A stretch of 64,000 nucleotides of DNA from Propionibacteriaceae bacterium (GCA_016717345.1 JADKFR010000001.1:1-64000); one strand, 5' to 3'. Shown: positions 55,226-64,000, counted from the first letter of the stretch. Made by a program: numbers and translations. Notes: a model not told the origin generated them from the letters alone.

Positions 55226-56200
55226 CTAGTGAGCGTCGGGGACGGGGTCGGCGGCCCGCGAGCCGGCGGCCGGGTTCTTGGCCTGGTTGCTCAGAGAGTC
55301 GGGGTGATGGATCGAGAGGATGACCACACCGCCGACCGCGATCACCCCGGCCACCAGCATTCCGAAGGCGTCCCACAAACCCACGCGGATGCCTTCCCCC
55401 AGGACCGCCATGCCGAACGTGACGGCCACGATCGGATCGGTGGTGGTCATCGACCCCACCACGATCTCCGCCGGACCGTTGGCGTAGCCCTGCTGCACCA
55501 TCCAGCCGCCGATGACGTAGCACACCAGCAGGAAGGGAACCACCGTCCAGAACAAGGGCCGCTGCCAGAAGGGGCCCTGCCCGACAAGCTCGCTGATGAC
55601 CTTGATGAGCGCCGAACTGAGACCGTAGAAGAAGGAACCGCCCGATGCCCACATCAGGCAGCGACGGGCCGCCGGACCGAACCTGCCGAACGCCCCCAAG
55701 AGACCGCCGATCGCGAAGACGACCAGCGAGGCAACGATGATCTGCGCCGGTGGCAGGGCGGTGTCGGGGGCAGCGGTGGTCGCCGAGATCAACGTGAACA
55801 CCACGATGCCGACGATGGTCAGGGCCACCGCGCCCCAGATCTGGCGGGTCGGACGGAAGTGGTGCAGCTTCGCGGCCAGCAGCACCGACCACGGAACGGC
55901 GAGGATTCCGACCGGTTGGACCACGGTGACCGGCGCCATCATCAGACCGACGATGTGCAGCGACGCCCCGATCGCGACCAGCGACAGGCCCGACAACCAG
56001 CGGAGATTGGTGATCAGCCCCCAGAACTGCCGGAGGTTCATCGAGCGGTTCTCAGCCTGCGAGTCCACCGTCCGTCCCACGGCGAGGTGTTGGACGGTGG
56101 CGCCCCCGGCAAACAGGAACGAGGCGAACACGACGATGCCGATGGCCAGCGGGATGTTCTGCTGGAACAGCGAGAACCCAGGCGCGACAAGGGGTATCAA
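55226..56200 (-). CDS. DMT/EamA-like family transporter
   Basis: A 324-residue membrane protein with ten hydrophobic segments and two repeated halves. The key V-V-Q-P-V-G-I-L-A-V-P-W-S-V-L in the first half and T-T-T-D-P-I-V-A-V-T-F-G in the second are the paired motifs of this actinobacterial branch. A short tail rich in Ala/Pro ends the protein. The substrate is unknown. It is divergent from the upstream gene region and convergent with the glycosyltransferase. Start ATG 56200 follows a GAAGAGACT-like weak site. Confidence 0.85.
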   Translation of the reverse strand: MIPLVAPGFSLFQQNIPLAIGIVVFASFLFAGGATVQHLAVGRTVDSQAENRSMNLRQFWGLITNLRWLSGLSLVAIGASLHIVGLMMAPVTVVQPVGILAVPWSVLLAAKLHHFRPTRQIWGAVALTIVGIVVFTLISATTAAPDTALPPAQIIVASLVVFAIGGLLGAFGRFGPAARRCLMWASGGSFFYGLSSALIKVISELVGQGPFWQRPLFWTVVPFLLVCYVIGGWMVQQGYANGPAEIVVGSMTTTDPIVAVTFGMAVLGEGIRVGLWDAFGMLVAGVIAVGGVVILSIHHPDSLSNQAKNPAAGSRAADPVPDAH

Positions 56201-56278
56201 CAGTCTCTTCCGATCCTTCGGTGCCGGGAGGCCCCCAGCCTAGCGTCCCGTCCCGGCTGCCTCACCATGACCGCCTCC

Positions 56279-57481
56279 TCAGCGCGCCTCCGAGAACCGG
56301 ACGGCGGCCTTGAGTTGCGCGGCCACAGTCGAGCCGAGATCCAGGGGCCAGCGGTGCATCACGTAGTCCGCGGCCTCGTCGACCCGCAGCTGACGCGACG
56401 AGTTCCCCGACCGGACCCACAGCTCGGTCCCACCGGACTTGGCCGCGCGCAGGTAGACCGGACGCGGCGAAGGCTGGCACGCCAGGCGGCAGACCAGCAA
56501 CTCCTCCCCGTCGACACCGGGCAGGGGCGCGAAGTCGACCGCCACCAGGGCGGCCGCGTTCTGCCCCAGCGACGTCGTCAGCAGGTCGCGCAGCCATAGT
56601 TCGTATCGGTCGGCGTCGGGTGACTTCAAGGTGGCGAAGTCGGGTTGCAGGCCGAGCGCCTGGCCGGCGTCGTCCACGCCGATCAGCAGGGTGCCTCCCT
56701 CGGCGTTGAGGAACGCCCCGACGGTCTTGGCGACGACCTGCTCCATGCGCTCGTCCTTGGCGCCGGTGTGCAGGTTGATGCGCGCGGTCGACTTGAACTC
56801 GACACGGTCCGATTCCCCACGGGCCACCAGTTCCGCCACGCTGGCCCGCAGCGGACGCTGGAAGTGCGCGGCCACCGCCCCGTAGCCGGCGATCGCCACC
56901 ACGGTCATCAGCAGCGCAAGGCTGATGGTCAACACCGACCACAACGCGGTAGCAGGGTTGATCCACGAGGCGACCAGCAAGCCTGCGGAGGTTCCCAGGA
57001 TCGAGATCACCACCGTCGTGGCGACCCCAAGACGGGCCCGACCGCGCAGCAGCCAGCGGGCGATCGTGCCGAGGATCCAGCCCTGCAGCAGGATCACCCG
57101 GACCCGGGGGCCCCCCCCCCCCCCCCCCCCCCCGGGGGGGGCCGGCGCGCCCCACAGGGGGGCCGGCCCACAAACCCCCCGGGCCGGCCCCCCGGGGGGG
57201 GCGGCCGCGCCGCCCCCCCCCAACCCCAAGCCGAGTGCCACGGCCAGCGCGGCCCCGGCCACGGTCATCAGGGCACGCTGGGTGGCGATCAGTTCCGGGC
57301 TGCCGGAGGAGCCCAGGAGGACGACGCCAGGCGTCATCAACGCCACCTGTATACCCAGGCCTGCCGACGGACCGGCGAGCAGGAAGGCTGCTCCTGCCGG
57401 GACCAGGAGCGCGATCGACAGCAGCGCCGCCACGAGCAGGATCCGGCGCGGCAGCACCCAGCCGTCCCAGCGGGTTTCCAT
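56279..57481 (-). CDS. membrane protein with AlbA_2 (Schlafen-type) domain
   Basis: A protein of 400 residues as read. The N-terminal 170 residues are hydrophobic with about four membrane segments. The C-terminal half is an AlbA_2/Schlafen-like domain: V-E-F-K-S-T-A-R-I-N, K-T-V-G-A-F-L-N-A-E-G-G-T-L-L-I-G-V-D-D and R-V-G-N-type residues near the end. Such domains are usually cytosolic and linked to nucleic acid binding. Between residues 85 and 125 the sequence becomes G/P-only (57101-57232), most likely an assembly artefact, so that part and the exact length are unreliable. Start ATG 57481. Confidence 0.7.
   Translation of the reverse strand: METRWDGWVLPRRILLVAALLSIALLVPAGAAFLLAGPSAGLGIQVALMTPGVVLLGSSGSPELIATQRALMTVAGAALAVALGLGLGGGGAAAPPGGPARGVCGPAPLWGAPAPPGGGGGGGGPRVRVILLQGWILGTIARWLLRGRARLGVATTVVISILGTSAGLLVASWINPATALWSVLTISLALLMTVVAIAGYGAVAAHFQRPLRASVAELVARGESDRVEFKSTARINLHTGAKDERMEQVVAKTVGAFLNAEGGTLLIGVDDAGQALGLQPDFATLKSPDADRYELWLRDLLTTSLGQNAAALVAVDFAPLPGVDGEELLVCRLACQPSPRPVYLRAAKSGGTELWVRSGNSSRQLRVDEAADYVMHRWPLDLGSTVAAQLKAAVRFSEAR
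57101..57232. other. anomalous G/C homopolymer tract
   Basis: About 130 bases almost entirely of G and C in runs, including 23 consecutive C (57111-57133) followed by eight G, and later runs of 6-9 C or G. No other part of the window looks like this. It lies within the coding frame of the AlbA_2 protein and gives a Pro/Gly-only peptide. A poly-G artefact of two-colour sequencing reaching the assembly is the most likely explanation. Confidence 0.85.
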
Positions 57482-57520
57482 GAGCCCCGACCCTATCCCG
57501 CCGCGCGCCCGCCAAGGGGC

Positions 57521-59325
57521 CTACCAGCCCCCACCGCCACCGCCACCGAACCCGCCACCGCCGCTGAAGCCGGAACCGCCGCTGGAGGCTGCGGTCGCGG
57601 CCTGCATCGATGCGTGCATCTGGTTGGCGAGGTGGTCCAGGGAGGTCGCGAAGTCGGGGCTCAGCAGGCTGCCGTGGACGTACCCGCTGTACCAGGTGGC
57701 GGCGGGGGTGTAGCGCCCTTGCGCCGCCAGTTCGGCGAACACCCGCGTCCAGCGCTCCGCGACGCCGAACACGATCGCGTACGGCAGGTAGCGCGAGAAG
57801 ACGTCGATGCCCTCTTCGAAGCGGATCTGGTCCGCCTCGGCGGTGGTCAGATACAGCTCGAATCCCTTGGTCTGGGCCAGCACGGCCGAGCCGGTGGGCG
57901 TCCGCACCCCGAACCGGTTGTTCGCGATCAGCACGCCGGCACCCAGGATCACCAGGGCCAGCCCCACCAGCCCCCACCCGATCAGGCCGAGCAGCAGCCC
58001 GAGGCCCACGCCGAGGCCGATCAGGCCGAGGCCGCTGAGCACCGCCAGCCCCCGTACCCAGGAAGGGTTCCGGGTGAACCAGCCCAATTGCTTGGTCACC
58101 CGCTCGTAGAGCCGGGTGCGGGTGCCGTTGAGCACGTCGGCGAAGGACTTGCGCTTCAGGTCGTCGGTGGTGACGCTCGAACCCTGCGCGAAGAGGGCCG
58201 AGAGCAGGTGCGCCTCGTAGGGGTTCAGTTCGTCCCGTCCGCGCAGTTGGACGAAGGTCCAGTCCTTCTTTCCCTGCTCCTCGATCCGCAGGTGGCCGCG
58301 GACGGCGAGGTCGATGATGCTGGCGGTGATGTCGACGTCGTTGGCGGTGGCGTCGGTCAGCACGCCCAATTCCCCCGGACGGGCTCCCGGCGGCGGGGTG
58401 AAGGCGACCGCCACGGGGGCGTCGACGACGCCACGTCCGACGTTGACCGGCTGTCCGGGCGCGGGGACCACCCCGGGGGTCATTCCCAGATACACCTCAT
58501 CCCGGGCACCCCTACGCACCCGACGGAACAGCGCCGCCAGCCCCAAGGCGCTGAGGGCAGCGGTTACGCCCCCGGTGAGGGGGGTCACCGGGAACATGTT
58601 GCCGACGTGGTAGCGCTTCTCCAGGCGCGCATCGGCACCGGTGAAGGTGCCCGCCGGGAAGCCGGCCACCACCTGGAGCGGGGAGCCCGCCGAGAGGTAG
58701 GACTCACTGAAGTGCGCCGAGGTGCCCTTCGCGACCGCCTCGCCGCACGGCTCGCTGAACCCCACCCCTGTCCAGCAGGCCACGCGACCTACCGGAGCCG
58801 GTCCGGTCACGTTCACCGAGACCCCGCTCAGCGGCACCTCCCAGGCATCCCCGACGGCATTCCAGTTGAACTCGTCGAGGCCGGAGCTGGCCTGCTTCGG
58901 CGCGATCAGGCCTCGAATCGAGTAGTTGATCGTGTACTCCTGGGTGCCGGTGAACGTCCGGTTCTCATTCCCGATCCGGATCAGCAGGTTGCCGTCCTGC
59001 TCCTTGGTCAGCACCTCGGCGTTGGCTCCGGTCGCGCTGGTCACCGCTCCGACCGTGACGTCCAGCATCCGCCAGTGGTCGGGATCGTCGGCGATCCGCT
59101 GCCGCAGCGGCAGGGTCACATACGGGCCGTGGCCCGGGTCGTCGCTGAAGTCGAAGGCCAGATCGATACGCACTGCCGCGGTGCCCGCAGCGTCGAGGGT
59201 TGCCTCGACGACAGGGACGTGATCTCCCAGGACGACGGCGTGTCGTCGGCGCTCGCCCTTCCCGCCACCGGCGATCCGAGCAGAACCGCGACCCCGAGCA
59301 CGAGCGATACCAGAATTCGCTTCAC
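57521..59325 (-). CDS. DUF2207 family membrane protein (frameshifted)
   Basis: A protein of about 600 residues in two frames. The first (59325 to about 59210) carries a signal peptide (M-K-R-I-L-V-S-L-V-L-G-V-A). The second (to 57521) carries the extracellular DUF2207 domain (D-L-A-F-D-F-S-D-D-P-G-H-G), one membrane segment, a cytosolic domain with L-T-D-A-T-A-N-D-V-D-I-T-A-S-I-I-D-L-A-V-R-G, two further membrane segments and a Gly-rich tail (S-G-G-G-G-F-G-G-G). One base is missing near 59211-59216, where S-L-V-V-E-A-T-L-D would be restored. The Gly-rich tail is typical of the family. Function unknown. It shares its strand with the AlbA_2 gene. Confidence 0.85.
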
Positions 59326-59379
59326 ACAGTGAGGCTACAAGGGCGGCGGCCGCGCCGACATCCCCGCACGGGGCGGCAC

Positions 59380-59385
59380 TATCCT
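59380..59385 (+). promoter_or_regulatory. -10 box TATCCT for the NrtR-type gene
   Basis: TATCCT lies 27 bases before ATG 59413, leaving room for the GAGGAGG ribosome site. Confidence 0.4.
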
Positions 59386-59412
59386 GAGGCCACCGGGCGA
59401 GGAGGAGGCGGA

Positions 59413-60321
59413 ATGGACCGACAGGCAGTGTCGGCGGAACTCCTCGCCGTCATCGTCGCGATGGTCGACGACCAGCCGTGCGTCCTGACCCTCGGAGCGG
59501 TGCCCCGGCTCCCGGCCGGTCCGCTGATGCCGGGCCACCGCTCCCTCCAGGCAGCCACCCGAGCCTGGGTCGAGGAGCAGACCGGACGCCGCCTGGGCTA
59601 CTTGGAGCAGCTGTACACGTTTGTGGACCTCGACGTCGCCCAGGCCACCCCGCGCAGCCTGTCGGTGTCCTACCTGGGCCTGACCACCCCGACGGCCGAC
59701 ACCGGCATCGGCGGCTGGCGCGCCTGGTACGACCTGATGCCGTGGGAGGACACCCGGCCGGGGACCGGGCTGCTCGAGGCGAGGATCACGCCCTCCATCC
59801 TGGCGTGGGCGGAGTCCGACCCCGTCCAGGCTGCCGAACGGCGACAGCGGTGCGCGATCACCTTCGGGTTGGCGGGTCAACCCTGGCAAACCGACCTGGC
59901 CCTGCAGCGCTACGAGTTGCTGTACGAGGTGGGCCTGGTGCCGGAATCCCCCGCTGCCTGGCGGCTGCCCGAGGCCCAGCTGGTGCCGGGCGAACGGATG
60001 GTCGGCGACCATCGGCGGGTGCTGGCCACCGGGCTGGCCCGGCTCCGGGCGAAGATCCAGTACCGCCCCGTGGTGTTCGAACTGATGGCCCAGGAGTTCA
60101 CGCTGAGGCAACTCCAGGACTGCCTCGAGGCCCTGGCCGGCAAGGCCGTCCATACCCAGAACTTCCGCCGTCTGGTCGAACAGCAGGCCCTCGTCGAGGA
60201 GACGGGGGCGATGGACGCGTCCACCGGTGGCCGTCCGGCCAGGCTCTACCGCTTCCGCCGCGAAATCCTGCAGCAACGCCACGCGGCCGGCACCAAACTG
60301 CCCACCACGCGCGGCCGGTGA
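59413..60321 (+). CDS. NrtR-type NAD-biosynthesis transcriptional regulator
   Basis: A 302-residue protein. The first 150 residues have a Nudix-like fold (A-V-I-V-A-M-V-D-D-Q-P; W-V-E-E-Q-T-G-R-R-L-G-Y-L) in which the catalytic Nudix signature (G-x5-E-x7-R-E-x-x-E-E) is lost. The C-terminus (about 205-290) is a winged helix (F-E-L-M-A-Q-E-F-T-L-R-Q-L-Q, T-Q-N-F-R-R-L-V). This is the architecture of NrtR, which senses ADP-ribose or NAD-related ligands and controls NAD genes. It lies directly upstream of nadABC on the same strand, with tandem inverted-repeat operators before nadA. Start ATG 59413 after GAGGAGG. Confidence 0.85.
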   Translation: MDRQAVSAELLAVIVAMVDDQPCVLTLGAVPRLPAGPLMPGHRSLQAATRAWVEEQTGRRLGYLEQLYTFVDLDVAQATPRSLSVSYLGLTTPTADTGIGGWRAWYDLMPWEDTRPGTGLLEARITPSILAWAESDPVQAAERRQRCAITFGLAGQPWQTDLALQRYELLYEVGLVPESPAAWRLPEAQLVPGERMVGDHRRVLATGLARLRAKIQYRPVVFELMAQEFTLRQLQDCLEALAGKAVHTQNFRRLVEQQALVEETGAMDASTGGRPARLYRFRREILQQRHAAGTKLPTTRGR

Positions 60322-60338
60322 CCCCCTGACAGGCTCGT

Positions 60339-60367
60339 TTGCATCCGCTTATGCTCAGATGTAGCAT
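60339..60367 (+). promoter_or_regulatory. nadABC promoter overlapping operator 1
   Basis: TTGCAT (60339-60344) and TAGCAT (60362-60367) are 17 bases apart. Operator 1, ATGCT-N7-AGCAT (60351-60367), covers the spacer end and -10 box. A bound repressor would exclude RNA polymerase. Confidence 0.65.
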
Positions 60368-60395
60368 TGCTTTTGCTCAGATATAGCAAAAGCAA
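60367..60395 (+). promoter_or_regulatory. operator 2 upstream of nadA
   Basis: TTGCTTTTGCT and AGCAAAAGCAA are perfect 11-base arms around CAGATAT. The core TGCTCAGATATAGCA closely repeats the core TGCTCAGATGTAGCA of operator 1, with centres 22 bases apart (about two helix turns). The predicted transcription start lies in it. Confidence 0.75.
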
Positions 60396-60425
60396 CCCGG
60401 CACTCTGCCGGAGCTGGGAGTTCCG

Positions 60426-61415
60426 ATGTCCGCCGCCCTCCTTCCCGCTGAGGCCCTCTACTCCAAGGTCGAGCATGTGATCCCGGCCGTCGAGTGGGCC
60501 ACCATGGCCGACGACGTGAACGCCATCATGCGTCTCAAGGCCGAGCGGAACGCCGTGATCCTCGCGCACAACTACATGACCCCGGAGATCTTCCACGGGG
60601 TCTCCGACATCGTCGGTGATTCGCTGGCACTGGCCCGCGAGGCCACCACGGTGGAAGCGGACGTGATCCTGCTGGCCGGGGTGCACTTCATGGCCGAAAC
60701 GGCCAAGCTGCTCAACCCGTCCAAGACCGTGCTGATCCCTGACCTGCGCTCCGGGTGCTCCCTGGCCGAATCCATCACCCCCCAGGACGTCCGCGAACTC
60801 CGACGCCGCAACCCCGGCGTGCCGGTCGTGACCTACGTCAACACCTCAGCGGCGGTGAAGGCCGAATCCGACATCTGCTGTACCTCCGGCAACGCTGTCG
60901 CCGTCATCGAGAGCCTCGGCGTGCCGAGGGTCATCATGATCCCCGACCGCTATCTCGCGGCCAACATCGCGCGGCAGACCGGGGTCGAGGTGATTACCCA
61001 CCCCGGCGCGTGCGAGGTCCATGAGCGGTTCACGCCCACCGACATCCACCAGATCCGCGTGGACCACCCGGGTGTCACGGTGCTGGCGCACCCCGAATGC
61101 CCGCCCGAGGTGGTCGACGAGGCCGACTACGCCGGGTCGACCGCCCAGATGATCGGCTTCGTGGCCGATCGGCGCCCGAGCCGGGTCGCGCTGATCACCG
61201 AGTGCTCGATGAGCGACAACGTGGCCCAGGAGTACCCCGGACATCGAGTTCGTCCGGCCGTGCAACCTGTGCCCGCACATGAAGCGCAACACGCTGGCCA
61301 AGATCCGGCACAGCCTGGAGACCATGACCAACGAGGTCACCATCGACGACGACGTGGTCGATCGCGCGAGGGCGGCCGTGGATCGCATGCTGGCGGTGGG
61401 GAGGCCCGGCGATGA
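60426..61415 (+). CDS. nadA: quinolinate synthase NadA (two compensating indels)
   Basis: An iron-sulfur enzyme of about 330 residues that condenses iminoaspartate with DHAP to form quinolinate. Cluster Cys motifs: S-G-C-S-L-A-E-S, C-C-T-S-G-N-A-V and, after restoring frame, R-P-C-N-L-C-P-H-M. The frame is lost in CCCC at 61235-61238 (one C too many) after V-A-Q-E-Y-P, and regained at GGGG 61398-61401 (one G short), ending A-V-G-E-A-R-R with a TGA that overlaps the nadB ATG. Between the two sites the right reading is D-I-E-F-V-R-P-C and so on. Start ATG 60426 after the operator pair. Confidence 0.93.
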   Translation: MSAALLPAEALYSKVEHVIPAVEWATMADDVNAIMRLKAERNAVILAHNYMTPEIFHGVSDIVGDSLALAREATTVEADVILLAGVHFMAETAKLLNPSKTVLIPDLRSGCSLAESITPQDVRELRRRNPGVPVVTYVNTSAAVKAESDICCTSGNAVAVIESLGVPRVIMIPDRYLAANIARQTGVEVITHPGACEVHERFTPTDIHQIRVDHPGVTVLAHPECPPEVVDEADYAGSTAQMIGFVADRRPSRVALITECSMSDNVAQEYPGHRVRPAVQPVPAHEAQHAGQDPAQPGDHDQRGHHRRRRGRSREGGRGSHAGGGEARR

Positions 61416-62927
61416 CCGCCGGCGTCGCCGGGCGTCGAGGCCAACGGCCCGATCATCGTGGGCGCTGGCCTGGCCGGGCTCACCGCAGCCATCGACCTCG
61501 CGCCCCTGCCGTGCGTGGTGCTCAGCGCGGGACGGGTGAGCACCGGGACGTCGACCGGCTGGGCCCAGGGCGGAGTCGCCGCAGCCGTCGGCCCCGACGA
61601 CGACCCCAGCCTGCATGCCGCCGACACGCTGGCCGCCGGGGCTGGGCTCTGCGAGCCGGACGTGGTCGCCGCGATCACCGCGGCCGCGCCGGGCGCCATC
61701 GCGTGGCTCGCCGACCAGGGCGCCCGGTTCGACCGCAACCCCGACGGGTCGTTGCGGCTCGGTCTCGAAGGCGCGCACAGCCGCCGGCGGATCGTCCACG
61801 CCCAGGGGGACGGGACGGGTGCCGAACTGCTGCGCACCGTCGTGGACCGGGCGCGGCAACTACCGTCGATCGCGCTGTGGGACCACTCCCCCGCCCGGGA
61901 GGTGCTGGTCACCGACGGCCGGGTGAGCGGGGTGCGGGTGGACACCCCCGACGGCCCGGTCGAGTTGCTCGCTGAGGTGGTGATCCTGGCGACCGGCGGG
62001 ATCGGCGGCCTGTTCAGCCACACCACCAACCCGCTCGGCTCCCGTGGCCAGGGACTGGCGCTGGCGTACCGCGCCGGGGCCAGGCTGCGCGATGTCGAGA
62101 TGGTTCAGTTCCACCCGACGGCCCTGGACGTCGCGGTCGACCCGATGCCCCTGGTGAGCGAGGCGGTCCGCGGGGAGGGCGCGATCCTGGTCAACGAGAA
62201 CGGCGAGTGGGTACTGAAGAACCCGTTGTCGGCCCGCGATGTCGTGTCCCGCGCGGCCTGGGCTCAGCTGCAGGCCGGGCATCGGGTCTTTCTTGACGCT
62301 CGCACCGACCCGGGCCCGCGATTCGCCGAACTGTTCCCGTCCATCCACGCCACGGCCCTGCAGGCGGGGCTGGACCCCGTCCGGGACCTGCTGCCGGTTC
62401 GTCCCGCGGCCCACTACCACATGGGCGGAGTGCTGGTGGACGCCGTCGGGCAGAGCACCCTGCCGGGGCTCTTCGCGGCCGGCGAGGTGGCCTCGACCGG
62501 GCTCCACGGGGCCAACCGGCTGGCCAGCAACTCCCTGCTGGAAGCCGTCGTCTGCGGACGGGAGGTCGCCCGGCACCTGCGCGCCACGCTCGAGGCCGGC
62601 GGGTCCCCGGCACCGACCCGACCGGGCGCGGGTCAGCCCGCGTGGTCGGAGCCGACGCCGGATCCGGTGGTCGCCCTGGTTCGCCAGATCGTCAGCCGAG
62701 CCGGTGGGGTCCTGCGCACGGGAGCCGAACTGCAGGCAGGGCTCGCCGCCCTGGAGCCTCACCGGGACCACGAGGCGGGCCTGGTCGGGCAACTGGTGCT
62801 GACCTCAGCGCTGCGCCGTGAGGAGTCCCGGGGGGGCCACACCCGCCTCGACTTCCCCGCGCCCGACGAGGTGGCCCAGCATATCGAGGTCGCCACCGAC
62901 TCACTCGCCCTGGAGTCCGTCCGATGA
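61412..62927 (+). CDS. nadB: L-aspartate oxidase NadB (frameshift near start)
   Basis: A flavoenzyme of about 505 residues that oxidises aspartate to iminoaspartate for NadA. The FAD motif is V-G-A-G-L-A-G-L-T-A-A; later motifs are G-W-A-Q-G-G-V-A-A, A-T-G-G-I-G-G-L-F, H-P-T-A-L and A-A-H-Y-H-M-G-G. ATG 61412 (ATGA with nadA) gives M-T-A-G-V-A-G, and one extra G in GGG at 61430-61432 hides the join V-E-A-N-G-P-I-I-V. Without correction the frame opens at GTG 61458. The 3' end overlaps nadC by four bases. Confidence 0.93.
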
Positions 62928-63769
62928 GGCAGTTACCCACCCTGGTGATCGAGCCGCTGGTGCGCGCTGCGCTCCTGGAGGATCTCGGACGGGCCGGCGA
63001 CCTGACCACCGACGCGATCATCGCGGCCGACGCCACCGCCGAGGTGGCACTGGTGTCGCGGGAGCCCGGCGTCGTGGCGGGCCTCGCCTGCGCCGAGCTG
63101 GCCTGGCACCTGGTGGACCCGCGGATCACCGTCCGGGTCGAGATCCCGGACGGCGCGCCGGTCGTCCCCGGATCGGTGATCGCACGCGCCACCGGACCCG
63201 CCCGCGGGCTTCTCACCGGCGAGCGGGTGGCGCTCAACTTCCTGGGGCACCTGTCGGGCGTGGCCACGGGGACGGCCACCATCGCCGCGGCGATCGCCCA
63301 CACCCGGGCGAAAGTCGCCGACACCCGCAAGACCATCCCGGGGCTCCGCTCCCTGCAGAAGTACGCGGTGGTAGCCGGCGGCGGCTCGAACCACCGCTTC
63401 GGCCTCGACGATGCCGTCCTCATCAAGGACAACCACATCGCGGTGGCGGGTGGCATCACGGCGGCTGTCTCACGGGTCCGCGAGGGTGTCGGTCACCTGG
63501 TGAAGATCGAAGTGGAGGTGGATGGGCTCGACCAACTGCGCGAACTGCTGGCGGTGGGCGCCGACGCGGTCCTGCTGGACAACATGAGCCCCTCCCTGCT
63601 CGCCGAGGCCGTCCAACTGGTGGATCGACGGATGATCACCGAAGCCTCCGGACGCATCACGCCGGTGACTGCGGTGCCGATCGCGGAGGCCGGCGTGGAC
63701 CTGATCTCGGTGGGATGGCTCACCCACTCGGCGCGGGTGCTCGACATCGGGTTGGATCACGTGCGCTGA
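62924..63769 (+). CDS. nadC: nicotinate-nucleotide pyrophosphorylase (carboxylating)
   Basis: A 281-residue enzyme converting quinolinate and PRPP to nicotinate mononucleotide, CO2 and PPi. Motifs: E-D-L-G-R-A-G-D-L-T-T, R-K-T-I-P-G-L-R-S-L-Q-K-Y-A-V, G-G-S-N-H-R-F-G-L-D-D-A-V-L-I-K-D-N-H and L-L-D-N-M. All the active-site Arg, Lys and His residues are present. ATG 62924 overlaps nadB by four bases, completing the nadABC operon. Confidence 0.97.
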   Translation: MRQLPTLVIEPLVRAALLEDLGRAGDLTTDAIIAADATAEVALVSREPGVVAGLACAELAWHLVDPRITVRVEIPDGAPVVPGSVIARATGPARGLLTGERVALNFLGHLSGVATGTATIAAAIAHTRAKVADTRKTIPGLRSLQKYAVVAGGGSNHRFGLDDAVLIKDNHIAVAGGITAAVSRVREGVGHLVKIEVEVDGLDQLRELLAVGADAVLLDNMSPSLLAEAVQLVDRRMITEASGRITPVTAVPIAEAGVDLISVGWLTHSARVLDIGLDHVR

Positions 63770-63794
63770 CCGCCCTCCCCGTCCCCCCTCGGCC

Positions 63795-64000
63795 TCACAA
63801 TTCCAGCGGCAACAGCACCCGGAAGCACGGACGGGCCACCCCGGTGGGTGGCCGCTGCAGCTGGCCGCCGGCAGCCTGAGCCGTGTGGGCAGCGATCTCC
63901 AGTCCCAGCCCGCTGGAGCCCACCGGACGCTGCGTCCCTTCCGACCGCGGCGTGAGACCTGGGCCCTCGTCCCGGACCTCGAGCACCGCCACGTCGTCGG
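63795..64000 (-). CDS. sensor histidine kinase, C-terminal fragment
   Basis: The last 68 codons of a histidine kinase HATPase_c domain, cut by the right edge of the window. It has the G1 box D-E-G-P-G-L and G2 box G-S-S-G-L-G-L-E-I-A, then the last strand F-R-V-L-L-P-L. The rest of the kinase lies beyond 64000. It converges with nadC. Confidence 0.85.
   Translation of the reverse strand, partial: DDVAVLEVRDEGPGLTPRSEGTQRPVGSSGLGLEIAAHTAQAAGGQLQRPPTGVARPCFRVLLPLEL

Noticed and set aside
56645..59332. Very long plus-strand open frame opposite the AlbA_2 and DUF2207 genes
   Set aside because: It is antisense to two genes with clear family motifs and its product has no recognisable domains. Long antisense frames are expected at this GC content.
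61235..61432. Programmed frameshifting in nadA-nadB
   Set aside because: No slippery heptamer plus downstream structure is evident, nadA is not known to use frameshifting, and the compensating indels in G/C runs fit sequencing error better.

Overview
The window comes from a high-GC actinobacterium. Gene content and order (hrcA-dnaJ-rsmE, hemW/lepA/rpsT/holA, comEA-comEC, leuS, DUF3097, DUF4192, DUF5302, and an FHA/kinase/MoxR/type VII block) fit Propionibacteriales, probably Propionibacteriaceae. That placement is inference; there is no rRNA gene here and I could see no tRNA gene.

Layout. (1) About 0.25-25 kb, all on the minus strand and read from 25 kb down: PP2C phosphatase, FHA protein, Ser/Thr kinase, a 2057-residue surface protein with Ig-like and Fn3 repeats, a lipoprotein sharing that protein's C-terminal domain, MoxR ATPase, DUF58, transglutaminase-like membrane protein, RDD-FHA, FHA, FHA, the type VII secretion ATPase EccC, a WXG100 protein, a WXG-type effector candidate and an EspG-like protein. 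Many junctions are 4-base ATGA or GTGA overlaps, so this reads as one large operon joining phospho-signalling (kinase, phosphatase, four FHA modules) to envelope proteins and secretion. (2) 25-30.5 kb: tgt, rsmE, dnaJ and hrcA with a CIRCE operator, then a metallo-hydrolase and DUF5302. (3) 30.5-38 kb: an inositol-phosphatase-family gene, DUF3097, and a complete branched-chain amino-acid type ABC transporter (livJ-H-M-G-F) with an upstream palindrome and an internal hairpin. (4) 38-51.3 kb: hemW, MTA phosphorylase, lepA, rpsT, holA, a small unknown gene plus TRIC channel, comEC, comEA, DUF2249 and leuS, which has a leaderless Leu-rich leader peptide and a terminator hairpin. (5) 51.4-59.3 kb: VIT-family transporter, DUF4192, membrane protein, GT4 glycosyltransferase, DMT transporter, AlbA_2-type protein, DUF2207. 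(6) 59.4-64 kb: NrtR-type regulator and nadA-nadB-nadC with two tandem operators lying on the nadA promoter, then the end of a histidine kinase.

Data quality. Several genes that should be intact (eccC, hemW, lepA, a DUF2207 gene, nadA twice, nadB, the EspG-like gene) are broken by single-base indels, mostly in short G or C runs. A 130-base stretch near 57.1-57.23 kb is almost pure G/C and contains a run of 23 C. Essential lepA being broken argues for sequencing or assembly error rather than real pseudogenes, so these genes are annotated here at their reconstructed full extents.
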